A DNA stretch of 64,000 nt, from positions 26,932 through 90,931 of the forward strand of contig QWHC01000016.1 of NCBI GenBank assembly GCA_021404685.1, read 5' to 3'. Shown here piece after piece: positions 34,010 through 43,947 of the stretch. Source of the stretch: Chloroflexi bacterium CFX4 (GTDB lineage Bacteria > Chloroflexota > Anaerolineae > Aggregatilineales > UBA2796). A program made the translations under genes and the position numbers. The number at the start of each line of letters is the position of its first letter. The stretch's first letter is position 1. Under the pieces are notes generated by a model. The model searched no databases. It was not told where the DNA came from and saw only the letters and a list, made by a program, of their open reading frames with translations.

Positions 34010-35601
34010 GTACGAGTACGCGCAGCCTAGGCAACTACGGGCAATCGAACCTCGCACGCGGGCTGATCGGCTTCCGTCGCTTCGTGCGGCGGAACGCCCT
34101 CTTAAATGAACTGCTGCCGTTCGGCACCTTTGTGCTTGGCTTGGCGGCTGTGTTGATCGCCAACTACCTGATGGCAATCACCGACTCTGCCTTCTTGATT
34201 GCCGGTGGCGTCATTGGTGGCTTTGTGGCGTTGTGGGTCGTGCTGCGCCCACAGATGGGTTTATACATCCTCGCCGTATTCACCTACATGAACCTTTCCG
34301 ACGCGCTAGAGGTCAGTTTCGGTATTCCCAAAATTAACCAACCCCTGATCGGCTTAATCTTGGTCAGTGTGTTGGCAAACCGCATTGTGTTGCAGCGCAA
34401 GCCGTTCATCTTTCGCGGCGTAGAAGCCACAATGGTGCTGTATGGTGTTGTTTCAACCATCTCGGTATTGTTTGCCTCAGCAAATCAGGCAGCTGCGCTA
34501 GATCGCTTGGTGGACTGGCTGAAAGATTTCGCCATTCTGATCATCATGGTGCAGTTGTGCGACGAGGAACAGAGCTTCAAAACGGTGCTGTGGGCGCTCA
34601 TCGTGAGCGCTGCCTTCATCGCCAGCCTGAGTTGGTATCACACCTTTACGGGTGATACCGCGAACGACTTCTTTGGCTTGGCAAAATCGGGCGTCCATCA
34701 GATCATCGGCGATATGGACGATTTGCGCGTCACCGGTCCGCTGGATGATCCGAACTTCTATGCCCAAATTCTGCTGATGATCTTTCCGTTGGCTGCCTAC
34801 CGCATGTTGACCGGCGTCAGCCAGAACGGGCGCTTTGTTGGGATGATCTGCACGGTGTTGATCGTCGGCGCAGCGATTTTTACGTACTCACGCGGTGGCT
34901 TCTTGGCATTGGTGGTCGTTTTGGGTTTGCTAGTGCTAGATCGCCGCTACAACCTGCTAAAGGTTGCCGTGATCACGGTGATGGGGTTGGCAGTGCTGCT
35001 GCCAATCATGCCCTCTGGCTATGTAGATCGCTTGCTGACACTTGGCGATGCGCTGCCAGCCAACACAAGCGCGCAATCGGAGGCATCTTTCCGTGGACGG
35101 TCTAGCGAGATGATCATCGCCATGCAGATGTTCACTGAAAATCCGATTTTGGGCGTTGGTAAGCGCAATTATCAGGTCTTGTACGTTGAATACTCGTCCA
35201 TGCTCGGCTTAGACCCACGCCTTGAAGATCGGCAGGCGCACAGCCTCTACCTTGAACTGGCTGCCGAGATGGGTATGTTAGGCATCCTCTCCTTTAGTGG
35301 CATTTTGGTGGCGCTTTTCATCAGCACAGCACGCGCACGGCGGCAGTTCCGCGAATTGGATCGCCCTGATCTTTCGGCGTGGACGGCAGCCCTGCAACTT
35401 GGTGTTGTGTCCTATATGATCACCAGCATTTTTCTGCATAACGACTATGCCCGTTATATGTGGATGCTCTTTGCGATGGCTGCCAGCGCCAGCGTATTAG
35501 CGCAAGCGATGACCAACCGCCGCCATGAAATCTTGCGTGAAGCACGTCAAACGTCGCTGAATTTATCGGCTAACAACAGCACCGAGGTACGAGGCGCATG
35601 A
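34006..35601 (+). CDS. O-antigen ligase/polymerase-like membrane protein (Wzy/WaaL type)
   Basis: 531 residues with about eleven or twelve membrane helices. A large external loop contains the family signature region: SFRGRSSEMIIAMQMFTENPILGVGKRNY followed by QAHSLYLELAAEMG with the conserved His. Such proteins join or polymerise undecaprenyl-linked sugars on the outer face of the membrane. It overlaps both the Wzz-like gene and the BcsB-like gene by four bases, indicating a tightly coupled polysaccharide operon. Polymerase versus ligase cannot be separated by sequence. Confidence 0.85.
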   Translation: MSTSTRSLGNYGQSNLARGLIGFRRFVRRNALLNELLPFGTFVLGLAAVLIANYLMAITDSAFLIAGGVIGGFVALWVVLRPQMGLYILAVFTYMNLSDALEVSFGIPKINQPLIGLILVSVLANRIVLQRKPFIFRGVEATMVLYGVVSTISVLFASANQAAALDRLVDWLKDFAILIIMVQLCDEEQSFKTVLWALIVSAAFIASLSWYHTFTGDTANDFFGLAKSGVHQIIGDMDDLRVTGPLDDPNFYAQILLMIFPLAAYRMLTGVSQNGRFVGMICTVLIVGAAIFTYSRGGFLALVVVLGLLVLDRRYNLLKVAVITVMGLAVLLPIMPSGYVDRLLTLGDALPANTSAQSEASFRGRSSEMIIAMQMFTENPILGVGKRNYQVLYVEYSSMLGLDPRLEDRQAHSLYLELAAEMGMLGILSFSGILVALFISTARARRQFRELDRPDLSAWTAALQLGVVSYMITSIFLHNDYARYMWMLFAMAASASVLAQAMTNRRHEILREARQTSLNLSANNSTEVRGA

Positions 35602-37904
35602 AAAAAATAACCTTTGCCGTTTCTCTGCTCGCCCTGTTTGGCGTCTTAGCGCTTGCTTTGCCTGCTCCGCATGAGCAATTGAGCGCGCTGCAAAGTCCGC
35701 CTACGGCAACACCTGCCACACCGACCATCACGCCCACGCCGCGCAGCTTGCTGACGGCGCAGCCCACTGCTCAACCTGATAATGTGTTGTTGGCGCAGGA
35801 GATCAGCCTTACGGCGCTGAATGTGCGCGATATTGAGCTAAGCACACCGCAAAGCGCTAACCGCTTCACCTTCCGTGTGCCAGATAACTGGCTGGCAAGT
35901 GGCGCGAACGTGCTGCGCCTTGATCTGGACTACTTCCTCATCACTTCTGATGGTCTATCAACAGCGGTGGCGATACCACCTGTGGTGCTGCGCGTGCGCT
36001 TGGATAATGTGCCGATTGCCGCCATCAGCCTATCGCCAACCTCCACAGGGCGTCGCTTTGTGGAGGTGCCGCTGCCCGCCGAAATTATGGGCGATCCCGC
36101 GCAGCGTGATCACAACATCCAGCTTATCCTTGAAGGGCGCGATCAATGCCTGATCGGGATTGAATCGCGGGTGCGGATTGCCGCAGCAACTTCTGCGTTG
36201 GCGTTCCAATACCGTTTGTTACCGCCCCCGCTTGATCTCTCGCTCTATCCACGCCCGTTCTATAACAACACGCCCGCCGTGCTGAGCGAGACCGTTGCCT
36301 TTGTGCTGCCCGCGCAGCCTGAAGCGATTGACTATGAAGCGGCTGCCAGCCTTGCCGCTGCGCTTGGTGCGCTCTCTCGCAACCGCCTACGGATGTATGC
36401 CGTCACGGCAGACGCGCTGACCGATGTAGATCGGATTGCCAACCAACTGTGGGTGGGGCAGATCGGCAAACACGCCGCTATTGATGCCGCTTATGCGGCA
36501 GATCGTTTCCCGACCAAGCTGAACGCCGATGGCAGCCTCACAGTTGGCAGCACACGCATCGCGCCTGATGATGGCGTGGCGCAGATCATCGCCAACGCGG
36601 ATAATCCGAACGCTGCCATCATCGCTGTGACTGCCCAGACCGCCGAAGGCTTCCAAAAGGCAGTGCAGGTGTTGAGCGGACCACCCTCTATCATTGGGTT
36701 AGGCGGCTCGGTTGCGCTTGTCTCGCAGATTGGGCAGACGGCACGCCTTGACAGCAACACTGCGCTGGCTGAGCGCGTCACTTTTGCTGATCTTGGCTTT
36801 GTGAACGTGCCAATCTATGGTGCAGGCTTGCAGTTTGGCGAGATCACCTTCACGATGCCAGAGGGTGTCGTGCTGACTGAGGACGCCGCGTTGGACATGC
36901 GCTTTGATTACTCGGACACGCTGGCAGATGCCAACGCGACGATCACGCTCTTTATGAACGAAACGCCCTTGAACAGCGCTTTTTTACGCAATCCGCGCAC
37001 GGGTGAGCGCATTTCGCAGATCAAAGCGCGCATTCCGCCCAGCAGCGTGATCAGCGGCGCGCTCAACGCGCTGCTCATTCAGATTGATTCTTCGGGGCTG
37101 ACCGATACAGTTGCCTGTGATACGCCGCCTAGTGTTGTGGTGTGGCTTTCGCCGCGCCCAGAGAGCGAATTTTACCTACCGCGCCGCGCCGATGATGCGC
37201 CTGTGCGTGTGCCGCTGCTCAATGGCTTTCCGCTGCCGTTCAGCCGCCAAAGTGACCTCAGTGATGTCTGGTTTGTGCTGCCCAACGCACCAACCGCTGA
37301 GGAAACAGGGCAAATGCTGCGCTTGATGGCGTTCTTGGGCAGTTCGGTGAACAACAGTTTGCGCTTCTCGCCGCGCCTTAGCTTGGGCGAAATACCGCCG
37401 AGCGCCGATTGGGCGGCATACCATATCATCGCGCTGGGACGCCCAACGCGAAATGCCTTCATCAGATCGTTGAACAGCATTTTGCCGCAGCCTTTCCAGC
37501 CAGATAGCGATGCGCTGGAGCAGGTTGTAGACTCAGTGATTTACCGCCTGCCGCCCGGCTATGATATTGGCGTGCTGCAATTGTTGGCGTCGCCTGTTTC
37601 GGTGCAGCGCGCTGTGTTGGTCATCAGTGGGACGGGCAACGTTGGGCAAGAGAGCGCTGTGCGCGCCCTGATTGAGCGCCGCACGGTTAACTTGCCCGGC
37701 AACGTGATCTACGCCAGCCCAACCCAATTATGGACGGTGAACACGCGCACCCGTGAAACGCTCAGTCTGCCGCCAACGGCAACCGCTGAAGCGCGCCCGT
37801 TGGTAACCGCCGCGCCCGGCAGCAGCCCTGCTACCGCGCTGCCCGTTTTCACTGTGACGCCTAGCCAAACGCCCACACCTACGCCCACAACAGCGAGTTG
37901 GTAG
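35598..37904 (+). CDS. BcsB-like exported carbohydrate-binding protein 1
   Basis: 768 residues. Signal peptide (FAVSLLALFGVLALAL), a Thr/Pro linker, then the duplicated carbohydrate-binding and flavodoxin-like modules of cellulose synthase subunit B: FRVPDNWLASGANVLRLDLDY, DQCLIGIESRVRI, LYPRPFYNNTP, FRFDYSDTL-type strand (MRFDYSDTL) and a second module from about residue 500. Unlike true BcsB it ends in another Thr/Pro-rich tail without a membrane helix. No BcsA/GT2 synthase is present in the window, so the polymer guided is unknown. A terminator separates it from its paralogue downstream. Confidence 0.7.
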   Translation: MKKITFAVSLLALFGVLALALPAPHEQLSALQSPPTATPATPTITPTPRSLLTAQPTAQPDNVLLAQEISLTALNVRDIELSTPQSANRFTFRVPDNWLASGANVLRLDLDYFLITSDGLSTAVAIPPVVLRVRLDNVPIAAISLSPTSTGRRFVEVPLPAEIMGDPAQRDHNIQLILEGRDQCLIGIESRVRIAAATSALAFQYRLLPPPLDLSLYPRPFYNNTPAVLSETVAFVLPAQPEAIDYEAAASLAAALGALSRNRLRMYAVTADALTDVDRIANQLWVGQIGKHAAIDAAYAADRFPTKLNADGSLTVGSTRIAPDDGVAQIIANADNPNAAIIAVTAQTAEGFQKAVQVLSGPPSIIGLGGSVALVSQIGQTARLDSNTALAERVTFADLGFVNVPIYGAGLQFGEITFTMPEGVVLTEDAALDMRFDYSDTLADANATITLFMNETPLNSAFLRNPRTGERISQIKARIPPSSVISGALNALLIQIDSSGLTDTVACDTPPSVVVWLSPRPESEFYLPRRADDAPVRVPLLNGFPLPFSRQSDLSDVWFVLPNAPTAEETGQMLRLMAFLGSSVNNSLRFSPRLSLGEIPPSADWAAYHIIALGRPTRNAFIRSLNSILPQPFQPDSDALEQVVDSVIYRLPPGYDIGVLQLLASPVSVQRAVLVISGTGNVGQESAVRALIERRTVNLPGNVIYASPTQLWTVNTRTRETLSLPPTATAEARPLVTAAPGSSPATALPVFTVTPSQTPTPTPTTASW

Positions 37905-37935
37905 GCAGCGGCGACGCACAGCTTACGTAAAGTCG

Positions 37936-37965
37936 CGGGCGGCTCGCAAGAACCGCCCGTTTGTT
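37936..37965 (+). terminator. Rho-independent terminator between the two BcsB-like genes
   Basis: CGGGCGG (37936-37942) pairs with CCGCCCG (37953-37959), followed by TTTGTT. It lies 31 bases after the stop. Confidence 0.75.
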
Positions 37966-38020
37966 GCACAGACGGCGCACAAGCCGCATCAATCCTACAG
38001 ATAAGAGGATGAGAGTTACC

Positions 38021-40585
38021 GTGAGAAAAGCATCTGCACACATTCGCAGCCTGATTGCCAGCCTTGGGCTGCTGATTGCCCTAGCGCCCGGCACACATCT
38101 TGTCGTCAGCGCGCTGACACCCACGCCTAGCCGTACACTCAGCCCTGTGCCGAGTGCTACCTTTACGCCAAGCCTCACGCCGACGCTGCCGCCTTTAGGC
38201 ACACCCGTGCCGACTCAAGTTGGCGGCGCGCTCATCGCCCAAGATTTCGCCCTGACCAGTTTGAACGTGCGGAATTTAGAGATTTTCTCGCCACAAGGCT
38301 CAGCGCAGTTTGGCTTTGAGGTGCCTGATAACTGGCGCTTGGCAGGAAACAACACCCTCTATCTGAACCTGCAATTTGTGGAGACTGGCACGGATGCCGT
38401 CACCGAAAGCACGCCCGTACAGCCCATCACGCGCTTTGAGGTGCGCCTCAACAATCAGCTCGTCTATGAGGCGTCTTATACGGTGAGCATGAATGCGCCG
38501 CAGACGGTTGCGGTGCCGCTGCCTGCTGATCTGATCAACGCTGACCGCGCACGGCAGACCATCACCCTAGCGATGGATGCCCGTGATCACTGCAACTCAA
38601 ATCGGCAAGCGCGCATTGTCGTACGTTCCGATCTCTCCTACCTGCATTTTGAATATGAGCGCTTGCTGCCTACGCTCAATTTGGCGCTCTTTCCGCGCCC
38701 CTTCTATAACAACCTGCCCGCCAGCCAAACCGAAACTGCGCTTTTGGTGCTGCCCAGCGCCTTCACCCAAACCGATTTGGAGAATGCGTTCAGCCTTGCG
38801 GCAGGCATTGGGCAGTTGACGGGCAACCAGGTGCAGCTTAAGGTGACGACGCCCGCCGCACTGGATGCAGCCAATCGGCGTGCCAACAATCTGATCCTGC
38901 TTGGCACGCCTGCTAACAACGCCCTGATCAACGAACTCTATACGGCAAATTTGCTGCCCACACGCTACGACGCAGCCGCAGGCACTTTCAGCGTTGGCGC
39001 AACGGCACTTGAGCCTGATGAAGGCATTGTGCAGTTGATCGCACACCCGGAAGACCCTTATCTTGCCGTGATGCTCTTTACAGGCAGCACTGAGCTTGCC
39101 TTGCAAAAGGCAGTGCGCGCTTTTGCCGGCAGGCTAGATGCCTTTGGTTTGGAGGGCAATCTCGCCATCATCCGTGAGGTGCGTCCGCTTTCGCAGCAGC
39201 GCGTTGGCAGCACTTTGCGCGATGTGCAGACTTTTGCCGATCTGGGCATTGAGAACACAACCACCTTTGGCGTCGGTTCGCAGTTTGCCGATTTCCGCTT
39301 TGTCGTGCCGAATGGCGTGCGCGTCAGCGAGGCTGCCTATGTTGAGATCGTCTTTGACTACTCCGATACGCTCAAAGAAGCACAGACCAGCCTCAACCTG
39401 ACCCTGAACGATACGCCCGTGAACAGCATCAATATTGGTGTGGGTAGCGATTTAGCCACCCGACCAGGGCCGCACCGCTTGCGCGCACCAATTCCGCCGG
39501 GCGCGGTACGTTCGGGTGAAGGGAACATCCTCGCCGTGCAGATCGAATCACGCGGCAACTGGGGCTGCAACCTGCCTAACCCATCCACCATTTGGCTGAA
39601 CATTCGCCCAGAAAGCGTCTTAGCGCTGCCGCGTGCCACGCTGGATGCTGCCTTGCGCTCGCCGCTTGTCTCAGATTTCCCCGTGCCGTTCAGCGATTAC
39701 TCCGATTTGCACGATGTCCTCGTCATCTTGCCTGATCAGCCTAGCCTCATCGAGGTTGAGCAAGCCGTTCGCCTCATTGCGCGGCTTGGCACGCTCACCG
39801 AACGCGGCGAACGCTTTGCACCGCGCCTTGCGCTTGGCGAGAAGCTGCCCAGCGGTGTGGATTTGGCGCAACACCACATCATCCTTTACGGCAGACCGTC
39901 CACCAACAGCTTTTTGCGTGGCATTGCCGATAAATTGCCGCAGCCATTTACGGCTGGCACGGACGATCTGGAGCAGCTGCTGGATGATGTCGTGCTGCGG
40001 CTGCCGCCCGGCTTTGATGTTGGCGTGCTGCAAGCGCAACCTTCGCTCTGGAATCCGCGCCGCGTGCTGCTAACCATCAGCGGCACCAGCAGCGTTGGCG
40101 AATCCTTTGCGATGTTGGCAATGCAGGCGGTCACCTTCTTCCGCGGCGATCTGATTGGGAACATCGTCTATGTGACACAGAGCAGCGTGTATGCCGCCAA
40201 CACCTACACCAGCAAATACGCAGTAGATATTGAAGTGGATGTGCCAACGTTGGTTGCCGAAACGACGTTGGTCGGCTCTGCGACTGCCACACCTAACCGC
40301 ATTTTCACCGTGACGCCGGGCCCGACGGAGACGCCCACGCCAACTGTCACAGCAACCTGGACACCTACACCCTCGCCCATCTTCAGCGCCACACCTTTTG
40401 TGCCAACACCAACGCCGCTGCCAACTTTTGCGCCGCTGCCCGGCGACGCGCTGGAGATCGAGACGCCGGATCGCCCCTCATGGATCACGATCCTTATTGC
40501 AGTGACAGCGGGCGCGTTTTTGGCAGCCGCAGCCTTTGGCTTGTTTGCGCTGCTGCGCGCCATTCGCGCACGCCGCCAAGAATAA
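38021..40585 (+). CDS. BcsB-like exported protein 2 with C-terminal membrane anchor
   Basis: 854 residues from GTG 38021 (GAGAG five bases upstream); ATG 38009 abuts AGAGG and is less likely, and a TTG at 37961 would overlap the terminator. Signal peptide SLIASLGLLIALAPG, Thr/Pro linker, then two BcsB-type halves (FEVPDNWRLAGNNTLYLNL, ARDHCNSNRQARI, LFPRPFYNNLP, IVFDYSDTLKEA, LPQPFTAG). After a second Thr/Pro linker comes a single membrane helix (ITILIAVTAGAFLAAAAFGLFALL) and a basic end, as in genuine BcsB. It is a clear paralogue of 35598-37904. It is likely to handle a nascent exopolysaccharide outside the membrane. Confidence 0.75.
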   Translation: MRKASAHIRSLIASLGLLIALAPGTHLVVSALTPTPSRTLSPVPSATFTPSLTPTLPPLGTPVPTQVGGALIAQDFALTSLNVRNLEIFSPQGSAQFGFEVPDNWRLAGNNTLYLNLQFVETGTDAVTESTPVQPITRFEVRLNNQLVYEASYTVSMNAPQTVAVPLPADLINADRARQTITLAMDARDHCNSNRQARIVVRSDLSYLHFEYERLLPTLNLALFPRPFYNNLPASQTETALLVLPSAFTQTDLENAFSLAAGIGQLTGNQVQLKVTTPAALDAANRRANNLILLGTPANNALINELYTANLLPTRYDAAAGTFSVGATALEPDEGIVQLIAHPEDPYLAVMLFTGSTELALQKAVRAFAGRLDAFGLEGNLAIIREVRPLSQQRVGSTLRDVQTFADLGIENTTTFGVGSQFADFRFVVPNGVRVSEAAYVEIVFDYSDTLKEAQTSLNLTLNDTPVNSINIGVGSDLATRPGPHRLRAPIPPGAVRSGEGNILAVQIESRGNWGCNLPNPSTIWLNIRPESVLALPRATLDAALRSPLVSDFPVPFSDYSDLHDVLVILPDQPSLIEVEQAVRLIARLGTLTERGERFAPRLALGEKLPSGVDLAQHHIILYGRPSTNSFLRGIADKLPQPFTAGTDDLEQLLDDVVLRLPPGFDVGVLQAQPSLWNPRRVLLTISGTSSVGESFAMLAMQAVTFFRGDLIGNIVYVTQSSVYAANTYTSKYAVDIEVDVPTLVAETTLVGSATATPNRIFTVTPGPTETPTPTVTATWTPTPSPIFSATPFVPTPTPLPTFAPLPGDALEIETPDRPSWITILIAVTAGAFLAAAAFGLFALLRAIRARRQE

Positions 40586-40599
40586 AGGACTTACGCTGA

Positions 40600-41736
40600 A
40601 TGGACGCCATGCCGCACGACATTGCCAAACGTCCCTATAAGGTGCTGCTGATTGACCTAGCGCGCAGCTACGGTGGCGCAGAAGTACGCACCCAGACTCA
40701 GGCAACCGCGCTTGAGTCTGCGGTGCAGGGCTGTGCTGTGGCTGTGTTGCATGGCAGTCCGCTTCATGAACGCCTGACGAAGCTCGGCGTGCCATGCGAG
40801 GTGCTTGCCTTCGGGCGCGGCAGTCCTGCCCTTGCCCTGAAACTGCGCGCCATCATAAAGCGCGGCGGCTACCATATCATAGACGCGCACAACGTCCAAT
40901 CCATCCTGTGGGGACATTGGGCAGCCTGGTTGGCGGGTGTGCGCGGCTGCGTCGCAACCATTCACAGTGATTACGGCGCGGAGTATCCCAACCTGAAGGG
41001 TAAGTTTTATGAAGGCGTGCTGCGCCTGAACCGCCTAATCGCTCGCCAATACATCACTGTAACGGAGACGTTGCAAAGCAAGGCGGAACGGCAAGGTTTG
41101 GGCGAACGCGCCACGCTGATCCACAATGCCGTGCCGATTCCGCCGCTGCCGCTGCCTGAGCCTGATCACGCCCTGCGCGCCGCATGGAACGCCGCGCCTG
41201 ACGATTTCGTGATCGGCATTGTGGCGCGCTTGAAACCTGTCAAAGGGCATCGTTACCTGCTGGATGCGATGGCGCAAGTGCGCGATTTGCCCGTGAAGCT
41301 GGTCATTATCGGTGAAGGTCCGCTGCACGCCGAGTTGACCGCACAAGTCCAGGCACTCGGCATTGCGGATCGTGTTCATTTTGCAGGTTTCCGTGAGGAC
41401 GTGCTGAGCCTGCTACCCTCGCTAGATTGCGTCTGCATGGCATCGCTTTCGGAAGCGCTGCCCTATGCCGTGCTGGAGGCTGCCTCGTATGCGCGTCCGC
41501 TGCTATGCACAGCGGTAGGTGGTCTGGCAACCTTGCTGCAAGAGGGCGTGACGGCGCGCCTTGTGCCTGCTCAAGACTCTGCGGCACTGGCAGAAGGCAT
41601 CCGCCAATTGACGGCTGACCGTCAATCGGCGCGGCAACTTGGCATGAATGCCTATCAGATGGTGGCAGAACGCTTTAGCCAAACAGTGATGCTCAAAAAA
41701 ATTCTTCAAGTGTATGATAAAGCTATCGGCATCTAG
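40600..41736 (+). CDS. GT4-family glycosyltransferase
   Basis: 378 residues, GT-B fold. N-terminal ARSYGGAEVRTQTQA and HIIDAHNVQSILWG; C-terminal GIVARLKPVKGHRYLLDA, VIIGEGPLHAELT and SLSEALPYAVLEAASYARPLLCTAVGG with the donor-binding glutamates. Cytoplasmic sugar transferase for polysaccharide assembly, specificity unknown. It begins 14 bases after the BcsB-like gene behind AAAGGA and belongs to the exopolysaccharide cluster. Confidence 0.85.
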   Translation: MDAMPHDIAKRPYKVLLIDLARSYGGAEVRTQTQATALESAVQGCAVAVLHGSPLHERLTKLGVPCEVLAFGRGSPALALKLRAIIKRGGYHIIDAHNVQSILWGHWAAWLAGVRGCVATIHSDYGAEYPNLKGKFYEGVLRLNRLIARQYITVTETLQSKAERQGLGERATLIHNAVPIPPLPLPEPDHALRAAWNAAPDDFVIGIVARLKPVKGHRYLLDAMAQVRDLPVKLVIIGEGPLHAELTAQVQALGIADRVHFAGFREDVLSLLPSLDCVCMASLSEALPYAVLEAASYARPLLCTAVGGLATLLQEGVTARLVPAQDSAALAEGIRQLTADRQSARQLGMNAYQMVAERFSQTVMLKKILQVYDKAIGI

Positions 41737-41772
41737 CGCACTGCGCTGCACACCCTAAGGAGATAGCCCCTT

Positions 41773-42813
41773 ATGGCAAAACGCTCACAACTTGCCATTT
41801 CCGCTTTGGCGCGGCTAGGCGTGCCGCGCTTGCTGGATAGTTTCTGGGGCAAAAGGCGCCTGACCGTGCTTGCCTATCACCGCATTACGGACGCGACCGC
41901 GCCCGATTTTCCGCACTACCGTCCAAATGTCAGCGCCACACCTGAAATGTTTGCCCGCCAAATGGCATGGGTTGCCAAGCGCTTTAATGTGATCAGCCTT
42001 TCGGTGTTGCACGCCTACCTGACCAAAGGCAGACCGCTGCCACCGCGCCCAATGCTCATCACCTTTGATGATGGCTACCTTGATAACTACGCAAATGCCT
42101 TTCCCATCCTCAAGCAGTTGCATTTGCCCGCTGTGATCTTCCTAATGACTTCCCGTATGAGCTACCCCGCGCCGCCGTGGTGGGATGAATGCGCTTTCTA
42201 CCTCAACCAGACTGCGTACACACAGGCTGAACTGCCCTTGATTGGCATCCAAGACCTCAGCACGCTCGAAGCACGCCGCGTCGCTACCGATCATTTGCTG
42301 CGCGCACTGAAGACGGTTCCAGAGGCAGAAAAACTGGAAGCAGTCAGCCGTGTGGGTGAACTGCTCGAAGTTCCCGCGCCGAGCGACACACCGCCGCTTT
42401 TCGTGAACTGGGATCAGGTGCGCGAGATGGTTGCCAATGAGGTTGCCTGTATGCCGCATACCGTCAATCACCCGATCCTGACGCGAGTCAGCGCTGAGGA
42501 GGCGTACCGCGAACTGGCGGAATCCAAAGCACATATCGAGGCACAGACCGATCAGCAGGCGAACGCCTTTGCCTACCCAAATGGCACCCATGCCGACTAT
42601 AACACAGCAACCTTCCGTGCCTTGCGCGATCTTGGCTACCTAAGCGCCTACACACTAACGCCGGGCCCGATGCGAATTCGTGATGCAGCACGCCATCCGC
42701 TGCAAATTAGGCGCGTATTCTTGCTCTACAAGGACTCGTTTGACTTGTTCATGCTCAAAGTGATGGGCTTGCCTGCCCTTGCCGCACGTGCGCGCTACCA
42801 CTCGGAGAACTAG
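41773..42813 (+). CDS. Polysaccharide deacetylase (NodB/CE4 family)
   Basis: 346 residues. The NodB domain starts with VLAYHRITD; the catalytic/metal motif is TFDDGYLDNY, and the metal histidines are in MPHTVNHPIL (HxxxH). FAYPNGTHADYN forms the next active-site motif. CE4 enzymes remove N- or O-acetyl groups from polysaccharides. No signal peptide is obvious, although many such enzymes in capsule clusters act on lipid-linked intermediates. AAGGAGAT before the ATG supports the start. It lies between two GT4 genes; the next starts four bases after its stop. Confidence 0.88.
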   Translation: MAKRSQLAISALARLGVPRLLDSFWGKRRLTVLAYHRITDATAPDFPHYRPNVSATPEMFARQMAWVAKRFNVISLSVLHAYLTKGRPLPPRPMLITFDDGYLDNYANAFPILKQLHLPAVIFLMTSRMSYPAPPWWDECAFYLNQTAYTQAELPLIGIQDLSTLEARRVATDHLLRALKTVPEAEKLEAVSRVGELLEVPAPSDTPPLFVNWDQVREMVANEVACMPHTVNHPILTRVSAEEAYRELAESKAHIEAQTDQQANAFAYPNGTHADYNTATFRALRDLGYLSAYTLTPGPMRIRDAARHPLQIRRVFLLYKDSFDLFMLKVMGLPALAARARYHSEN

Positions 42814-42816
42814 CCT

Positions 42817-43944
42817 ATGCGTGTTTTACTGATGCTCAGCAGCATGGCGATGGGCGGCGCAGAGCGCAACATTGCCGCTGTCGTGCCACACATTAACGCT
42901 ATCGAAGGCGTTTCGCTGACGCTTGGTACGCTCAACACGCGCCGTGATAGCCCTTTGGCAGACCTGATCGCCGATAGCGGTGTGCCGCGCTTCGATTTAG
43001 GCGCCAAGCGCATGGTCGATCCGATTGCGTGGCGGCGCTTTACGGATTTTCTGCGCCGTGAACGCATAGACCTTGTCCATTCGCAGGATCAGGATACCAA
43101 CATTTACAACGCACTTTCGCGCCGTCGTCTTGGCATTCCTTCAGTCATGACGCGCCACGTGATGTTTGAGCCGTTCACCAACCTAAAAACACGGCTGCGC
43201 GCACAGTTGGTCTTGCTTTCGGCGCGCTTTGGCGCGGATCGTGTCATCGCCGTCTCAGAGGCAGTGCGCCAACAGTTCGCCAAGCAAGCGGGCTTGCCGC
43301 TAGCGAAGATCGAGACCGTCTACAACGGCATTGAGTTGGAGAAGTTCAACACACGCGCCCGACGCGCCGAAACACGCGCTGCGCTTGGCTGGGCGCCAGA
43401 TGCACCAATCGTGATCATGGTGGCTGTGCTGCGCGGCGGCAAAGGGCATGAGGTGCTGTTTGAGGCAGTGCCAGCCTTGCGTCAGCGCATTCCCAATGTG
43501 CAGATCGCATTGGTGGGTGATGGCGAGGAACGTGCTAAGCTGGAGGCGCTCGCCGCACCTTATGCCGATGTGATCCACTTCTTGGGGCAGCGGATGGACG
43601 TGCCAGCCTTGCTCGGTGCGGCGGATGCCTTAGTGCTGCCAAGTTGGAGCGAGGCATTGCCGACAGTGCTGATCGAGGCGGGCGCGGCAAGCCTGCCCTG
43701 CGTGGCGACGGATGTGGGTGGCACGGCGGAAATCGTTGTGGATGGCGAGACGGGCTATGTCATCCCAAAGGGCGATTCCGCAGTGCTTGCCGCACGGCTT
43801 GCCGATTTGCTCAGCGATTCGGCGCGGGCGGCGCAGATGGGCGCGGCAGCCTTGCAGCGCGTGACGGGCATTTTCACGCTGCCACAGCAGGCAAAACGCA
43901 CGGTCGAGGTCTATGCGCGTGTGCTGGCACTGCACGGCAAGTGA
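42817..43944 (+). CDS. GT4-family glycosyltransferase
   Basis: 375 residues. N-terminal LMLSSMAMGGAERNIAAV (acceptor loop) and LVHSQDQDTNIYN; C-terminal MVAVLRGGKGHEVLFEAV, ALVGDGEERAKLE and SWSEALPTVLIEAGAASLPCVATDVGG. GT-B sugar transferase for the polysaccharide cluster. It follows the deacetylase by only three bases. Its end marks the point where the restriction-modification remnant begins. Confidence 0.85.
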   Translation: MRVLLMLSSMAMGGAERNIAAVVPHINAIEGVSLTLGTLNTRRDSPLADLIADSGVPRFDLGAKRMVDPIAWRRFTDFLRRERIDLVHSQDQDTNIYNALSRRRLGIPSVMTRHVMFEPFTNLKTRLRAQLVLLSARFGADRVIAVSEAVRQQFAKQAGLPLAKIETVYNGIELEKFNTRARRAETRAALGWAPDAPIVIMVAVLRGGKGHEVLFEAVPALRQRIPNVQIALVGDGEERAKLEALAAPYADVIHFLGQRMDVPALLGAADALVLPSWSEALPTVLIEAGAASLPCVATDVGGTAEIVVDGETGYVIPKGDSAVLAARLADLLSDSARAAQMGAAALQRVTGIFTLPQQAKRTVEVYARVLALHGK

Positions 43945-43947
43945 GAG

